The translations under genes were made by a program, and so were the position numbers. Positions 16,837-24,664 of a stretch of 57,558 nucleotides of DNA are shown here, piece by piece. Location of the stretch: assembly GCA_964503685.1 (NCBI GenBank), contig CAZDAW010000011.1, positions 1 to 57,558 of the forward strand, given 5' to 3'. This stretch comes from CAZDAW01 sp964503685 (GTDB lineage Bacteria > Chloroflexota > Anaerolineae > Anaerolineales > Anaerolineaceae). Each line of letters starts with the position of its first letter. Position 1 is the stretch's first letter. The notes beneath the pieces were generated by a model. That model made no database searches. It saw only the letters and a program-made list of their open reading frames with translations, and was not told the DNA's origin.

Positions 16837-17232
16837 ATGGCTGTTCAGTATTTTGAAGGTATTGGCAGACGTAAGGAAAGCACAGCCCGCGTTCGTGTTT
16901 CGAGCGGGTCAGGGCAGTTCAGCGTCAATGAAAAGCCTCTTGAGGTGTACTTTAACCGTCTGGGAGATCCGGAGACTATCCTGGCTCCTATTGCAGCAAC
17001 CGGTCAGGACCCCAAGTTGTATGATATCACTGTTATTGTGAACGGCGGCGGCGTGACAGGTCAAACTGACGCCGTTAAGTTGGGCATAGCTCGCGCATTA
17101 ACAAAAATGAATCCTGATTTCGGTGTTGCCATGCGCAAGGGCGGTTTCTTGACTCGTGACCCACGCGTCAAGGAGCGCAAGAAACCTGGTCTCAAACGTG
17201 CCCGCAAGGCGCCGACCTACACGAAACGTTAA
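16837..17232 (+). CDS. rpsI: 30S ribosomal protein S9
   Basis: 131-residue S9. Conserved start YFEGIGRRKESTARVRV, central GGGVTGQTDAVKLGIARAL and the invariant basic C-terminus ending in KR, which reaches P-site tRNA. TAAGGAGTAGGAG upstream. Last gene of the ribosomal run; a terminator follows. Confidence 0.97.
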   Translation: MAVQYFEGIGRRKESTARVRVSSGSGQFSVNEKPLEVYFNRLGDPETILAPIAATGQDPKLYDITVIVNGGGVTGQTDAVKLGIARALTKMNPDFGVAMRKGGFLTRDPRVKERKKPGLKRARKAPTYTKR

Positions 17233-17272
17233 TATTTTATTTGCTCTTTCACTCATTGTAAGGTGAGTATTG

Positions 17273-17331
17273 ACCTGACCCCTTCGTCTCTTTTCGTTTA
17301 GAAAAGAGAGGGGGGTTAGGTTTGCTTATTT
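17273..17331 (+). terminator. Terminator of the ribosomal superoperon
   Basis: A long imperfect stem: ACCTGACCCC with CTCTTTT on the left (17273-17294) and AAAAGAG with GGGGTTAGGT on the right (17302-17321), followed by TTTGCTTATTTA. It lies 40 bases after rpsI and before mazG, so it probably ends the whole operon. Confidence 0.75.
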
Positions 17332-17373
17332 AAATCGCATTCAAGAATACAGTTTCCACGTGCCGGATTTTCT

Positions 17374-18498
17374 ATGAAGAATAAACTGTTACCTGTTGAT
17401 CATTATCTGGAGTCTGTTTTTAGCGCCGTTGGCCTTGATAGACTGACCTGCGTTACCCTGATCGATGCGCAGAATCTGGCGCAGTTTCACCATCCGTCAT
17501 TTTCGCCGAGCGCAGCTGTTATTGTGATGCAGGTCAATTCCTCATCCCTGGCTGAAAAATTAAAATCCATTCTTCTGACGGTTTATCCCCCCGACCACCC
17601 GCTGCAACTGGTGCATGACGCCGGGATGCCTATAACCGATTTAGAATCGCTGACGCTGGGCCAGCTCGATCGCAGTCAAAAAATGGAGAATCAAACCGCA
17701 TTGTATATCCCCCCATTGGACCGCGCCGCGGCTTTTGAAGATTTTCAGGAAATCGTGGCTCATCTGCGGGCACCGAATGGTTGTCCCTGGGATCGGGAGC
17801 AGACGCACCAATCTTTACGCACCCCATTATTGGAAGAAACCTACGAGACCCTCGATGCAATCGATCGCAGCGACCCGGCCAAGATGGCCGAAGAGTTTGG
17901 CGATTTGCTGCTTCAGATTGTGCTTAATGCCCAGATTGCTTATGAAGCCGGTGAATTTTCAATGGTCGATGTGCTGCGCGGCATTAATCAGAAGATCGTC
18001 CGTCGCCATCCGCACGTTTTTGGCGATGCCCAGGTTGATGGTGTGTCGGGAGTGCTGAAAAACTGGGAGCAGATCAAGGCGGATGAGCGCAAGAAGAACG
18101 GCGAAGCGGGAAAAAGTTTACTCGATGGCGTTTCGGTTGCCCTGCCGGCGTTGAATCAGGCGCAGGAATATCAGGCGCGTGCGGCGCGGGTCGGTTTTGA
18201 CTGGCATGAAATCAGGGGCGTGATCGAAAAGGTTAACGAAGAGTTGGAAGAAATCCAAAACGCGGTGACGGCTGCAGAGAGAGAAACTGAAATTGGCGAC
18301 CTGCTCTTTGCTGTGGTTAATCTGGCGCGCTGGTATGGGATCGATGCTGAAAGCGCTCTGCGCGGGACGAATATCAAATTCCGCAACCGTTTCGTTTTCA
18401 TCGAAAAATCAGTGACTGCCCAGGGGAAAAAATTAACCGATCTTTCTCTTGAAGAATTAGATGCTTTGTGGGATAAAGCCAAGGATTTGGAAGAATAG
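17374..18498 (+). CDS. mazG: MazG NTP pyrophosphohydrolase with truncated methylase remnant
   Basis: 374 residues. Residues about 120-370 hold two MazG domains: CPWDREQTHQSLRTPLLEE with EE..E and GDLL (helices binding Mg), then a second copy with VNEELEEIQ and EIGDLLFAVVNLARW. They hydrolyse non-canonical NTPs. Residues 1-115 resemble only the C-terminal half of the tetrapyrrole methylase domain found in YabN-type methylase-MazG fusions (TVYPPDHPLQLVHDAG, TALYIPPL); the SAM-binding half is missing. A terminator sits right upstream, so the missing part is not simply frameshifted. Confidence 0.92.
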   Translation: MKNKLLPVDHYLESVFSAVGLDRLTCVTLIDAQNLAQFHHPSFSPSAAVIVMQVNSSSLAEKLKSILLTVYPPDHPLQLVHDAGMPITDLESLTLGQLDRSQKMENQTALYIPPLDRAAAFEDFQEIVAHLRAPNGCPWDREQTHQSLRTPLLEETYETLDAIDRSDPAKMAEEFGDLLLQIVLNAQIAYEAGEFSMVDVLRGINQKIVRRHPHVFGDAQVDGVSGVLKNWEQIKADERKKNGEAGKSLLDGVSVALPALNQAQEYQARAARVGFDWHEIRGVIEKVNEELEEIQNAVTAAERETEIGDLLFAVVNLARWYGIDAESALRGTNIKFRNRFVFIEKSVTAQGKKLTDLSLEELDALWDKAKDLEE

Positions 18499-18506
18499 AT
18501 TGGCTG

Positions 18507-19763
18507 TCATTTGGCCAGCAACGGAAAATAATGTGCGCTGGGTTGAGGAGAGGGCAGAGTCGTTAGCGTCATCAATAGCCAGCCGGCGTCGTCGACTCTG
18601 AAAGGCCACTCGAAACCGGTCTCGCCTGCCTGACGAGGAAATTTGAGGTCGATGATGCTGTCTTTATGGGCACGCGCCTTGCCGGTTTGCCCGCTCAATA
18701 GAGCAGCATAACCTACTGAGGGCCATAGATTACCTTCATCGATCTTAGGCAGGTCAGTCAGTGATGTCCAATCCGGGCGCGGCGACTCATCCCAGGTGTT
18801 GTAAAGTGCGGTCATCACAGCCTGAGTGGCGGGTTCATTTGCCTCGATAACGCCGAACAGGTGCGGCCAGACCTGCGCTGCCGTATCAGGATACCAGCGT
18901 AAAAGATTGGGCGTTTCGTGCGCGCCGTTCTCATCGATTTCTGACCAGTAAAGCTGAATAGCAGGATTGTACAATACCGAGATGATTCCGTTTCTTACCC
19001 GCCCGGCGGCCTCTTCATATACCTGCGCCTGGGCCGGGTCGCTGAAGACTTCGGCCTCCAGATAGGCCATCGATTTCAACCCCCGGTAAACCTCGCTGTT
19101 GTCCATCAGGTATTTGACGCGGTAATCGGATTTGGCCCAGGTTAATCCATCTGCTTGTTGTAAAGAGAGCATTGCCCCGGCAATCGTCTCGAATTGTGTT
19201 TTGTTGCCAGGGGCATTGAGAAAACCGACATTGCCGCCTGCGTCGTAATAAGCCTTCAACACGTCAATAAATGTGGATGCAGCGCTGTCAGTGGCGTCGT
19301 TATAATTGCACAGGTAAGGGTTGCCTGATTTCAGACAGCGCGTCTCACCGCTGCCGTCGGCGCGATAGAAATATTCGTAAGGCACGTGAATGCTGCTGTC
19401 CAGGTGATTCAGATACCAGGTGATCCAGCCTTCAGCGGTATCCAGTTTTCTGGCAACAGGCGCCTGCAAGAGCGCCCATACGCCCAGGTTGCTGTAATAG
19501 GGGCTGACCCGGAAGTATTCCACGCCGTTGCGTGTAGCGGCGGCGGTATGATGAACCTTAATTGCCCCATAACTCGGCTGGCCGGAATCCAGATATTGCA
19601 GACTCATAATCCAGTTGGCGACTGTTTCAACGTTTGTTGAAGAATGCTGAAGCGCGCTCGCTGGAGATGCGTTGGCAGAATGAACCAATGTTGTGAGCAA
19701 AGTCAATGCGCATGCAAACAAAATGATGTATGGGAATCTTTGGCTGGTGGGTTTGTTCTTCAT
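18507..19763 (-). CDS. Secreted protein, probable alpha/alpha-barrel (glycosidase-like) fold
   Basis: 418 residues from the ATG at 19763, which opens a clear signal peptide (MKNKPTSQRFPYIILFACAL then TTLVHSANA). The mature part is rich in aromatic residues and helix-like repeats, with stretches such as YFYRADGSGETRC, YLCNYNDATDSAASTFIDVL and NLWPSVGYAALLSGQTG. They recall six-hairpin glycosidase-like secreted proteins. The catalytic residues cannot be named. An upstream TTG (19838) would overlap the next gene by 52 bases. Convergent with mazG, eight bases apart. Confidence 0.75.
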   Translation of the reverse strand: MKNKPTSQRFPYIILFACALTLLTTLVHSANASPASALQHSSTNVETVANWIMSLQYLDSGQPSYGAIKVHHTAAATRNGVEYFRVSPYYSNLGVWALLQAPVARKLDTAEGWITWYLNHLDSSIHVPYEYFYRADGSGETRCLKSGNPYLCNYNDATDSAASTFIDVLKAYYDAGGNVGFLNAPGNKTQFETIAGAMLSLQQADGLTWAKSDYRVKYLMDNSEVYRGLKSMAYLEAEVFSDPAQAQVYEEAAGRVRNGIISVLYNPAIQLYWSEIDENGAHETPNLLRWYPDTAAQVWPHLFGVIEANEPATQAVMTALYNTWDESPRPDWTSLTDLPKIDEGNLWPSVGYAALLSGQTGKARAHKDSIIDLKFPRQAGETGFEWPFRVDDAGWLLMTLTTLPSPQPSAHYFPLLAK

Positions 19764-19786
19764 CGACAGCCGATGGGTTATCCAGC

Positions 19787-20416
19787 TCAGGATGGCTTGA
19801 AATAAATGGCCGTGTCGCTTACCCCATTGCTCGACCAATCGCAGCGCCAGTTTTGGAGTTGCGCCTCAACCTCGGCCCAGGCCGGCGAGGCCGGCCCTTT
19901 TGTCAGCCCGCGGGCATTGGGCGAGTGGGACTTGCCGGGCAGATAGAGGTGTACGTTATCCAGAATCAGGATGCCGCCCGGTCTGATTTTATCCAGCGCT
20001 GCCAGCATACACTGCTCACGGTAAATGCCATCCACCAGAACGAAATCCAGACTGTTGGCTGGAATGCTTTGGGCAGCCCGGACGTACGCTGGCTGGCCGT
20101 CTGGGGCGGCTTCTTCTTTTGTGTGGAGCTGGTAATTGACGTTTGCCAACCCGTCGGCTTTGAGCATCCTGCTGACCCGGTCATACCATTCCGGGTTGTG
20201 TTCAATGCTGGTCAGGGCGGCGACCCGCCGGGCGAACCAGAGCGTGCTGCGCCCGGAGCCAAATTCAAGCCCTGTATGGCTGGGCTTGAGCCAGCCCTGC
20301 AAAAATTCGTTGGCCTGCGGGCTGAGCCAGGGCAGGTTTGGATTTCGGCGGCGGTAAATCTTTTCGACAATGCGATTGAAGATGTATCGGGGTGTCCAAT
20401 GGCGAAATGTTCTCAT
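19787..20416 (-). CDS. Class I SAM-dependent methyltransferase-like protein
   Basis: 209 residues. Motif I is GLEFGSGRSTLWFARR (SAM loop), followed by an acidic-end strand TSIEHNPEWYDRV; LDFVLVDGIYREQ and KIRPGGILILDN correspond to motifs IV-VI. The substrate is unknown. It lies just upstream of the secreted protein gene, 23 bases away, so both may be co-transcribed. No clear ribosome binding site; two overlapping palindromes lie directly before the ATG. Confidence 0.8.
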   Translation of the reverse strand: MRTFRHWTPRYIFNRIVEKIYRRRNPNLPWLSPQANEFLQGWLKPSHTGLEFGSGRSTLWFARRVAALTSIEHNPEWYDRVSRMLKADGLANVNYQLHTKEEAAPDGQPAYVRAAQSIPANSLDFVLVDGIYREQCMLAALDKIRPGGILILDNVHLYLPGKSHSPNARGLTKGPASPAWAEVEAQLQNWRCDWSSNGVSDTAIYFKPS

Positions 20417-20417
20417 G

Positions 20418-20447
20418 AGGTAATTTTACCTGAAAAAATTTTTTCAG
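20418..20447 (-). promoter_or_regulatory. Overlapping palindromes before the methyltransferase gene
   Basis: AGGTAA-TT-TTACCT (20418-20431) and CTGAAAAAATTTTTTCAG (20430-20447) are both perfect palindromes that share two bases; the first touches the start codon at 20416. They could be a regulator site or a weak AT-rich terminator for the ABC operon that ends at 20561. Confidence 0.4.
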
Positions 20448-20560
20448 CGCAGTGATTTTCTTGCCAGGACTTTTACAGGTTGGTTATGCACTGAATCGAG
20501 ATTGTTCTATAACTTGGCGGGAACACCAGCTGGATTTTATGTGCGGCAATGTGAGATAAT

Positions 20561-21403
20561 TTATTGTTTCTCTTCCAATAATTTCCGAATCGTCTTGATC
20601 TGATCTTTTGATAATTTTGCTTCATTGAAATATTCTTCATCGTCGTTCAAAATGCTCTGGCCAAGTTTTGAGTGGCGCCACATTTTAATATCCTCTTCCA
20701 ATGGTGTGCCGATGATGTCTTCTAGAATGAACTTGCCGTCAGACATCGTCAACACTCGCTTGGTTTGCAGGGCAACTGATTTATCGTGGGTGACTACCAG
20801 GAAGGTGGTTCCCTGGCTGTTGTTGATCTCGCGCAGCAGTTTCATCAGGGCTTGCCCATTGACCGTATCCAGTGAACCAGTGGGTTCATCAGCCAGCACC
20901 AGAGGTGGATTGTTGGCCAACGCTCGCGCCACGGCAACCCGCTGGCGTTCCCCCCCCGAAAGCTGACCGGGCAAGCGGTTCATCTTTTCGGACAGGCCGA
21001 CGAGGTTCAACAATTCCTCGGCGCGTACCCGGCGCGGGCTACTGGCTAGGTGATCCATCATCGGCGTTTCCACATTCTCGCGGGCGGTCAGGGTGGGAAT
21101 CAGGTTGTGAAGCTGGAAAATGAAACCAACCGTTTTGGCTCTAAAGTGATCCATATCCCGGATGGTCGTCAGGTCCTTGCCGTTAATGTAAATCTTCCCG
21201 CTTGTAGGCAGGTCCAACCCGCCGATCACGTTAAGCAGGGTGCTTTTGCCGCTGCCGCTGGGGCCCATCACGGCAACCAGTTCGCCCGGGGCGATTCTCA
21301 GGTTCACGTGGTCCAACGCCCTCACTACGTCGCCGTCGCCGTAAAACCGGCACAGGTCGCTGGTTTCGATGATCCAGGTCTGTAAAGTATTTTGATCCAC
21401 CAT
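20561..21403 (-). CDS. ABC transporter ATPase, MacB/LolD type
   Basis: 280 residues. Walker A GPSGSGKST, Q-loop FQLHNLIP, signature LSGGERQRVAVARAL, Walker B LVLADEPTGSLD and the H-loop VVTHD are intact. The MacB/LolD class works with FtsX-type permeases in mechanotransmission rather than transmembrane import. About 50 residues after the core (KMWRHSKLGQS to LLEEKQ) form a charged tail not typical of LolD. Last gene of the three-gene operon; GAGAGG precedes the ATG. Confidence 0.93.
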   Translation of the reverse strand: MVDQNTLQTWIIETSDLCRFYGDGDVVRALDHVNLRIAPGELVAVMGPSGSGKSTLLNVIGGLDLPTSGKIYINGKDLTTIRDMDHFRAKTVGFIFQLHNLIPTLTARENVETPMMDHLASSPRRVRAEELLNLVGLSEKMNRLPGQLSGGERQRVAVARALANNPPLVLADEPTGSLDTVNGQALMKLLREINNSQGTTFLVVTHDKSVALQTKRVLTMSDGKFILEDIIGTPLEEDIKMWRHSKLGQSILNDDEEYFNEAKLSKDQIKTIRKLLEEKQ

Positions 21404-21486
21404 TATTATTTACCTCTCAAGTTATTCGGCCCGAATATCGCCGAAGGTTGGCCCTATTTAAAGTCCGGCCATCGACCGGGTAAATA

Positions 21487-23736
21487 TTATTCGTAGCGCA
21501 AAGCCTCAATGGGCTGCATGCGGGTTGCCCTTAGCGCCGGGATAAATCCGCCCAAAACGCCCAGAGTCAGGGCAACGACAAAAGCCCGAATGAATTCTTC
21601 GTAGCTCAGCTTGAGCGACAACATTTCACCATAAATGGGTATGTTTGCCAGTAACACGCCAAGTAAATACCCGAACCCGATTCCGATCACTCCGCCGATC
21701 AGCCCCAGAATCACAGATTCTTCCATAATCAGCGAGAGAACCCTGCGCCGCCGCCAACCCAGGGCGCGCAGCACGCCGATTTCCCGCGTCCGTTCCATCA
21801 CAGACATCAGCATGGTATTCATCACAACGACGCCAGATACCAGGATTGCCAGGAGGGATATGGCATTCATCATCGCGTCGGTCGCTTTCATATCCGGCAT
21901 TTGTTCGGCAAAGTTGGCGGCTAAGGCAGCAGATGCGTCCGGGAATCGGGTGTTGATTTCGTTGACGACCGCTTCAGCTTTGAGCGGCTCTTTTAATTTG
22001 ATAAGCGCCAGCGTCGATTTTCGCGGTCGGCCGACAAAAGCCTGCGCTTCGCGCAGCGTGATGACGCCGCCTATCTCTTCCCAGCCGATCCCTGTTTCAT
22101 AAATACCGACGATGCGGAAACTGGCGTTGCCGAGCATAATCTTTTCACCGACTTTCTTCTTGAGTGATTGGGCCGCCGTACGTCCAAGGATGATCTGGTG
22201 TTTGCTCTTCAGTGGTTCACCTTCCACAATTCTGAAATGTTTTATGGCGTGCCCGTTGGGTTCATATCCCATGATGATAAAAAAACCGCCTATATCGGGC
22301 ATGGCTATGGCTGTTATTTGCATACCGTTGACATATTCCACATCTGGCAGGGCGGCGATTTTATCGAGTATGCGTTGATCGATCGCGCTTAAACTGGTAT
22401 CGGCGATATCGGCCTGTCGGACAACGATTTCGGCGTCGGATTTTGAAGCAATTTCATTTAACTGTCCCGATACGCCTTTAACCATGCCTTCCAAGGCAAT
22501 GATTGCGCCCACCGTGAGTGTTATACCGAGAAGCGTAAGTGCTGTGCGGGTTGTACGCTGCCATAGGCTCTGGATGGGCATGCCGCCAACCGGCAGTCGC
22601 CGGGCGCGCCCGCCGGTTGAGCCTCCCTCATAGCGCAGCGCTTCAATGGGCTGCAGTCGCGCCGCCCGCCAGGCAGGATAAAGCCCGCCAATGAGTCCCA
22701 TGGTCATGACGACCAGAAAGGCCTGGCCGATCAATCCGGGCGTGATGTTTGATACTGTAGCGCCGAATGACCCCAATACACCAGAGAGGGAAGTGATGCA
22801 CAATACACCCAGCCCGATCCCGACAACACCGCCGGCCAGACAAACCAGCACCGATTCGCCGAAGATCATCAACATTACCTGCCGGCTGCTCCAGCCTATG
22901 GCCCGTAAAACGCCGATTTCCCGCGTGCGCTCCATAATCGCCATCAACTGCGAATTCATCATTCCAATGCCCCCGATGAAGATCGCCAATCCGGCAATGA
23001 CCCAGACAAGCCCGCGGACAATGTTGATTTGAGATTGTAACGATCCCAGGTCCTGAGCGCTGCTGATCGAAAAATTAGGAAAACGGCGTTCAATACGCTC
23101 AATGACGCGTTCGGCGAAATCGGGTTCTTTTAATTTGATGTAGAAGAGACTGACCTTGCGTGGCTTGTTAAATAAAATTTGTCCATCCGAAAGGCGTATC
23201 ACGGCCCCGGAATCTTCGAAGGCGTCGCCGGTCTCATAGATGCCGGTGATGCGAAAGGTGGTTCCTTGCAGGCGCAATGTGTCGCCGGTTTTCTTGTCGA
23301 GCTTTTCTGCCGCGGCTTTGCCCAATAGTAGAGGTTTGCCTTCGGTTTTTCTTACTGGTTTTGCATTGATCGTTTCCCCTTCGATGACCTTGAAGCGGGC
23401 GATAACGAATCCATCTTCAGGGTAGGCAAACACATAAAAATAGGGGATTTTTTTTGTCGGAACAAAACTCTGCAGCATCCCATCTACAGCCGAAACACCC
23501 GACATCTCGCGGACCTCTTCTCCTATTTCCTGATCCACCGAGCTTAGCGCCAGATCCATTTTATCCGGCTGGGTCAACACCAGGTCGGCTTTACTGCCAG
23601 AAAGGCTTGAGCGATAGCCGGCTTCAAGCCCATCGGCCAGGGTGCCTAGGCTGATGATGGCGGCGACGCCAATTGCTACGCCGAGTATGGTCAGTAACGT
23701 GCGGCCTTTGCGCCGGATCAGGTTCTTGATAACCAT
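21487..23736 (-). CDS. ABC permease, two fused MacB/FtsX units
   Basis: 749 residues comprising two tandem copies of a MacB-type half: N-terminal membrane helix, extracytoplasmic MacB_PCD domain, then three-helix FtsX core. Copy one spans about 1-370 and copy two 385-749. Both contain MERTREIGVLRA and end with QPIEALRYE, so a gene duplication fused in frame. Normally two identical permeases pair; here one chain could supply the dimer. It starts two bases after the regulator stop. Confidence 0.9.
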   Translation of the reverse strand: MVIKNLIRRKGRTLLTILGVAIGVAAIISLGTLADGLEAGYRSSLSGSKADLVLTQPDKMDLALSSVDQEIGEEVREMSGVSAVDGMLQSFVPTKKIPYFYVFAYPEDGFVIARFKVIEGETINAKPVRKTEGKPLLLGKAAAEKLDKKTGDTLRLQGTTFRITGIYETGDAFEDSGAVIRLSDGQILFNKPRKVSLFYIKLKEPDFAERVIERIERRFPNFSISSAQDLGSLQSQINIVRGLVWVIAGLAIFIGGIGMMNSQLMAIMERTREIGVLRAIGWSSRQVMLMIFGESVLVCLAGGVVGIGLGVLCITSLSGVLGSFGATVSNITPGLIGQAFLVVMTMGLIGGLYPAWRAARLQPIEALRYEGGSTGGRARRLPVGGMPIQSLWQRTTRTALTLLGITLTVGAIIALEGMVKGVSGQLNEIASKSDAEIVVRQADIADTSLSAIDQRILDKIAALPDVEYVNGMQITAIAMPDIGGFFIIMGYEPNGHAIKHFRIVEGEPLKSKHQIILGRTAAQSLKKKVGEKIMLGNASFRIVGIYETGIGWEEIGGVITLREAQAFVGRPRKSTLALIKLKEPLKAEAVVNEINTRFPDASAALAANFAEQMPDMKATDAMMNAISLLAILVSGVVVMNTMLMSVMERTREIGVLRALGWRRRRVLSLIMEESVILGLIGGVIGIGFGYLLGVLLANIPIYGEMLSLKLSYEEFIRAFVVALTLGVLGGFIPALRATRMQPIEALRYE

Positions 23737-23738
23737 GT

Positions 23739-24197
23739 TTACGCTTTCTGTCTGCCAGTTGCCATCTGGTCAAGCAGCGCAGGGTACTGTTTTTCCAGAA
23801 ATGAAAATAAGTCGTGCGCTTCCAGCAGCCGCTCTTTTAATTCGGGCGGTTTATTTTCCATCAAAGCCAGCCCGCGTTCGGTGGTTTTATGCAGGTCTGC
23901 CCATAGATCAAGCCATTGGCGCATGTAAAGAATCCATCCGCCTGGCTTAAAGCGGTAATAATCTCGCCGGGGAACAGGCGAGGCTACTCGCTCGATGAGA
24001 CCGACCTCGGCCAATAAACGGGTGGTGGTGCTGACGGCGCTTTTGCTGGCGTGCAGTTTCTCGCACAGGTCGTTGATTGATTGCGCCGGTGGGTCAGAGA
24101 TGAGTAACACGCCCAGCACCCTGCCGCCCATGCGCGGCATCCCCATTTGCTCAAAGAATAATCCGATATCTTCGATGAAATGTTTTTCTTCCAGCAT
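23739..24197 (-). CDS. GbsR/MarR-type winged-helix regulator
   Basis: 152 residues. The N-terminal IGLFFEQMGMPRMGGRVLGVLL matches the GbsR-like MarR subgroup, followed by a recognition region INDLCEKLHASKSAVSTTTRLL and a wing with VPRRDYYRFKPGGW. It heads the operon with the permease and ATPase, and so probably controls it in response to a ligand or substrate the pump exports. The palindrome upstream is a candidate operator. Confidence 0.85.
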   Translation of the reverse strand: MLEEKHFIEDIGLFFEQMGMPRMGGRVLGVLLISDPPAQSINDLCEKLHASKSAVSTTTRLLAEVGLIERVASPVPRRDYYRFKPGGWILYMRQWLDLWADLHKTTERGLALMENKPPELKERLLEAHDLFSFLEKQYPALLDQMATGRQKA

Positions 24198-24221
24198 AAA
24201 GTCGCCTTGTTTTGTAAAGAG

Positions 24222-24270
24222 ATTATAGAAGTCATTTCAGAGTGATTAATATGATTACATTATATTATGT
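24222..24270 (-). promoter_or_regulatory. Promoter and near-palindromic operator of the ABC operon
   Basis: On the minus strand TATAAT lies at 24227-24222, 25 bases before the regulator ATG. Upstream of it, 24257-24270 reads ACATTATATTATGT, a 14-bp palindrome with one mismatched pair. The -35 region is AT-rich and poorly defined. A regulator of this family binding its own promoter here is inferred. Confidence 0.45.
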
Positions 24271-24664
24271 TGATTACGTTCAGTCAATACAGAACGGTAA
24301 GAATATACAATATAAAGATATTTTTCTTGAGCTTAATCTGAAAACCATGCGGATACATCAGCAATCGGTAGCATTTTGGTATTGGTCATCTGTCCAGTAT
24401 TCCCCTGAAAAAATGGTTGATCAGGTTTTATTCTTACGTTCGTGGTTTTTTGGTATTTTTATATGGTATATGGGATATAATTACTGGATGTAAAAACCTT
24501 CAACGGTGATGAGACGTTATTTATCAAAAATAAAACCTGATGCAACGAGTGGGTCAACGAAACCGATCACCTGTTTTTTGATCTGAATCGTTATTCCTTT
24601 ATCTGGCGAATTTCGTTTCATCCACACGTGATTGATTTATAGATAATCTACCTGAGGTGAAAAC
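24235..24664. other. AT-rich intergenic region without a supported gene
   Basis: Roughly 430 bases between the GbsR-like gene and DUF362 gene. It contains a short open frame (24242-24493) without a ribosome binding site and with composition unlike neighbours, probably spurious. It also contains a 13-bp inverted repeat and possible -10 elements (TATAAT at 24476). No RNA gene was recognised. Confidence 0.5.
24420..24541. repeat. 13-bp perfect inverted repeat flanking 96 bases
   Basis: ATCAGGTTTTATT (24420-24432) and AATAAAACCTGAT (24529-24541) are exact reverse complements. The spacing is too long for a simple hairpin loop, and no transposase lies between. It may be a miniature-element remnant, paired operator sites or chance. 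Confidence 0.5.

Noticed and set aside
24242..24493. 83-residue open frame
   Set aside because: AT-rich, no ribosome binding site, composition unlike neighbouring genes, aromatic-rich random-looking protein, overlaps the operator region of the GbsR operon.
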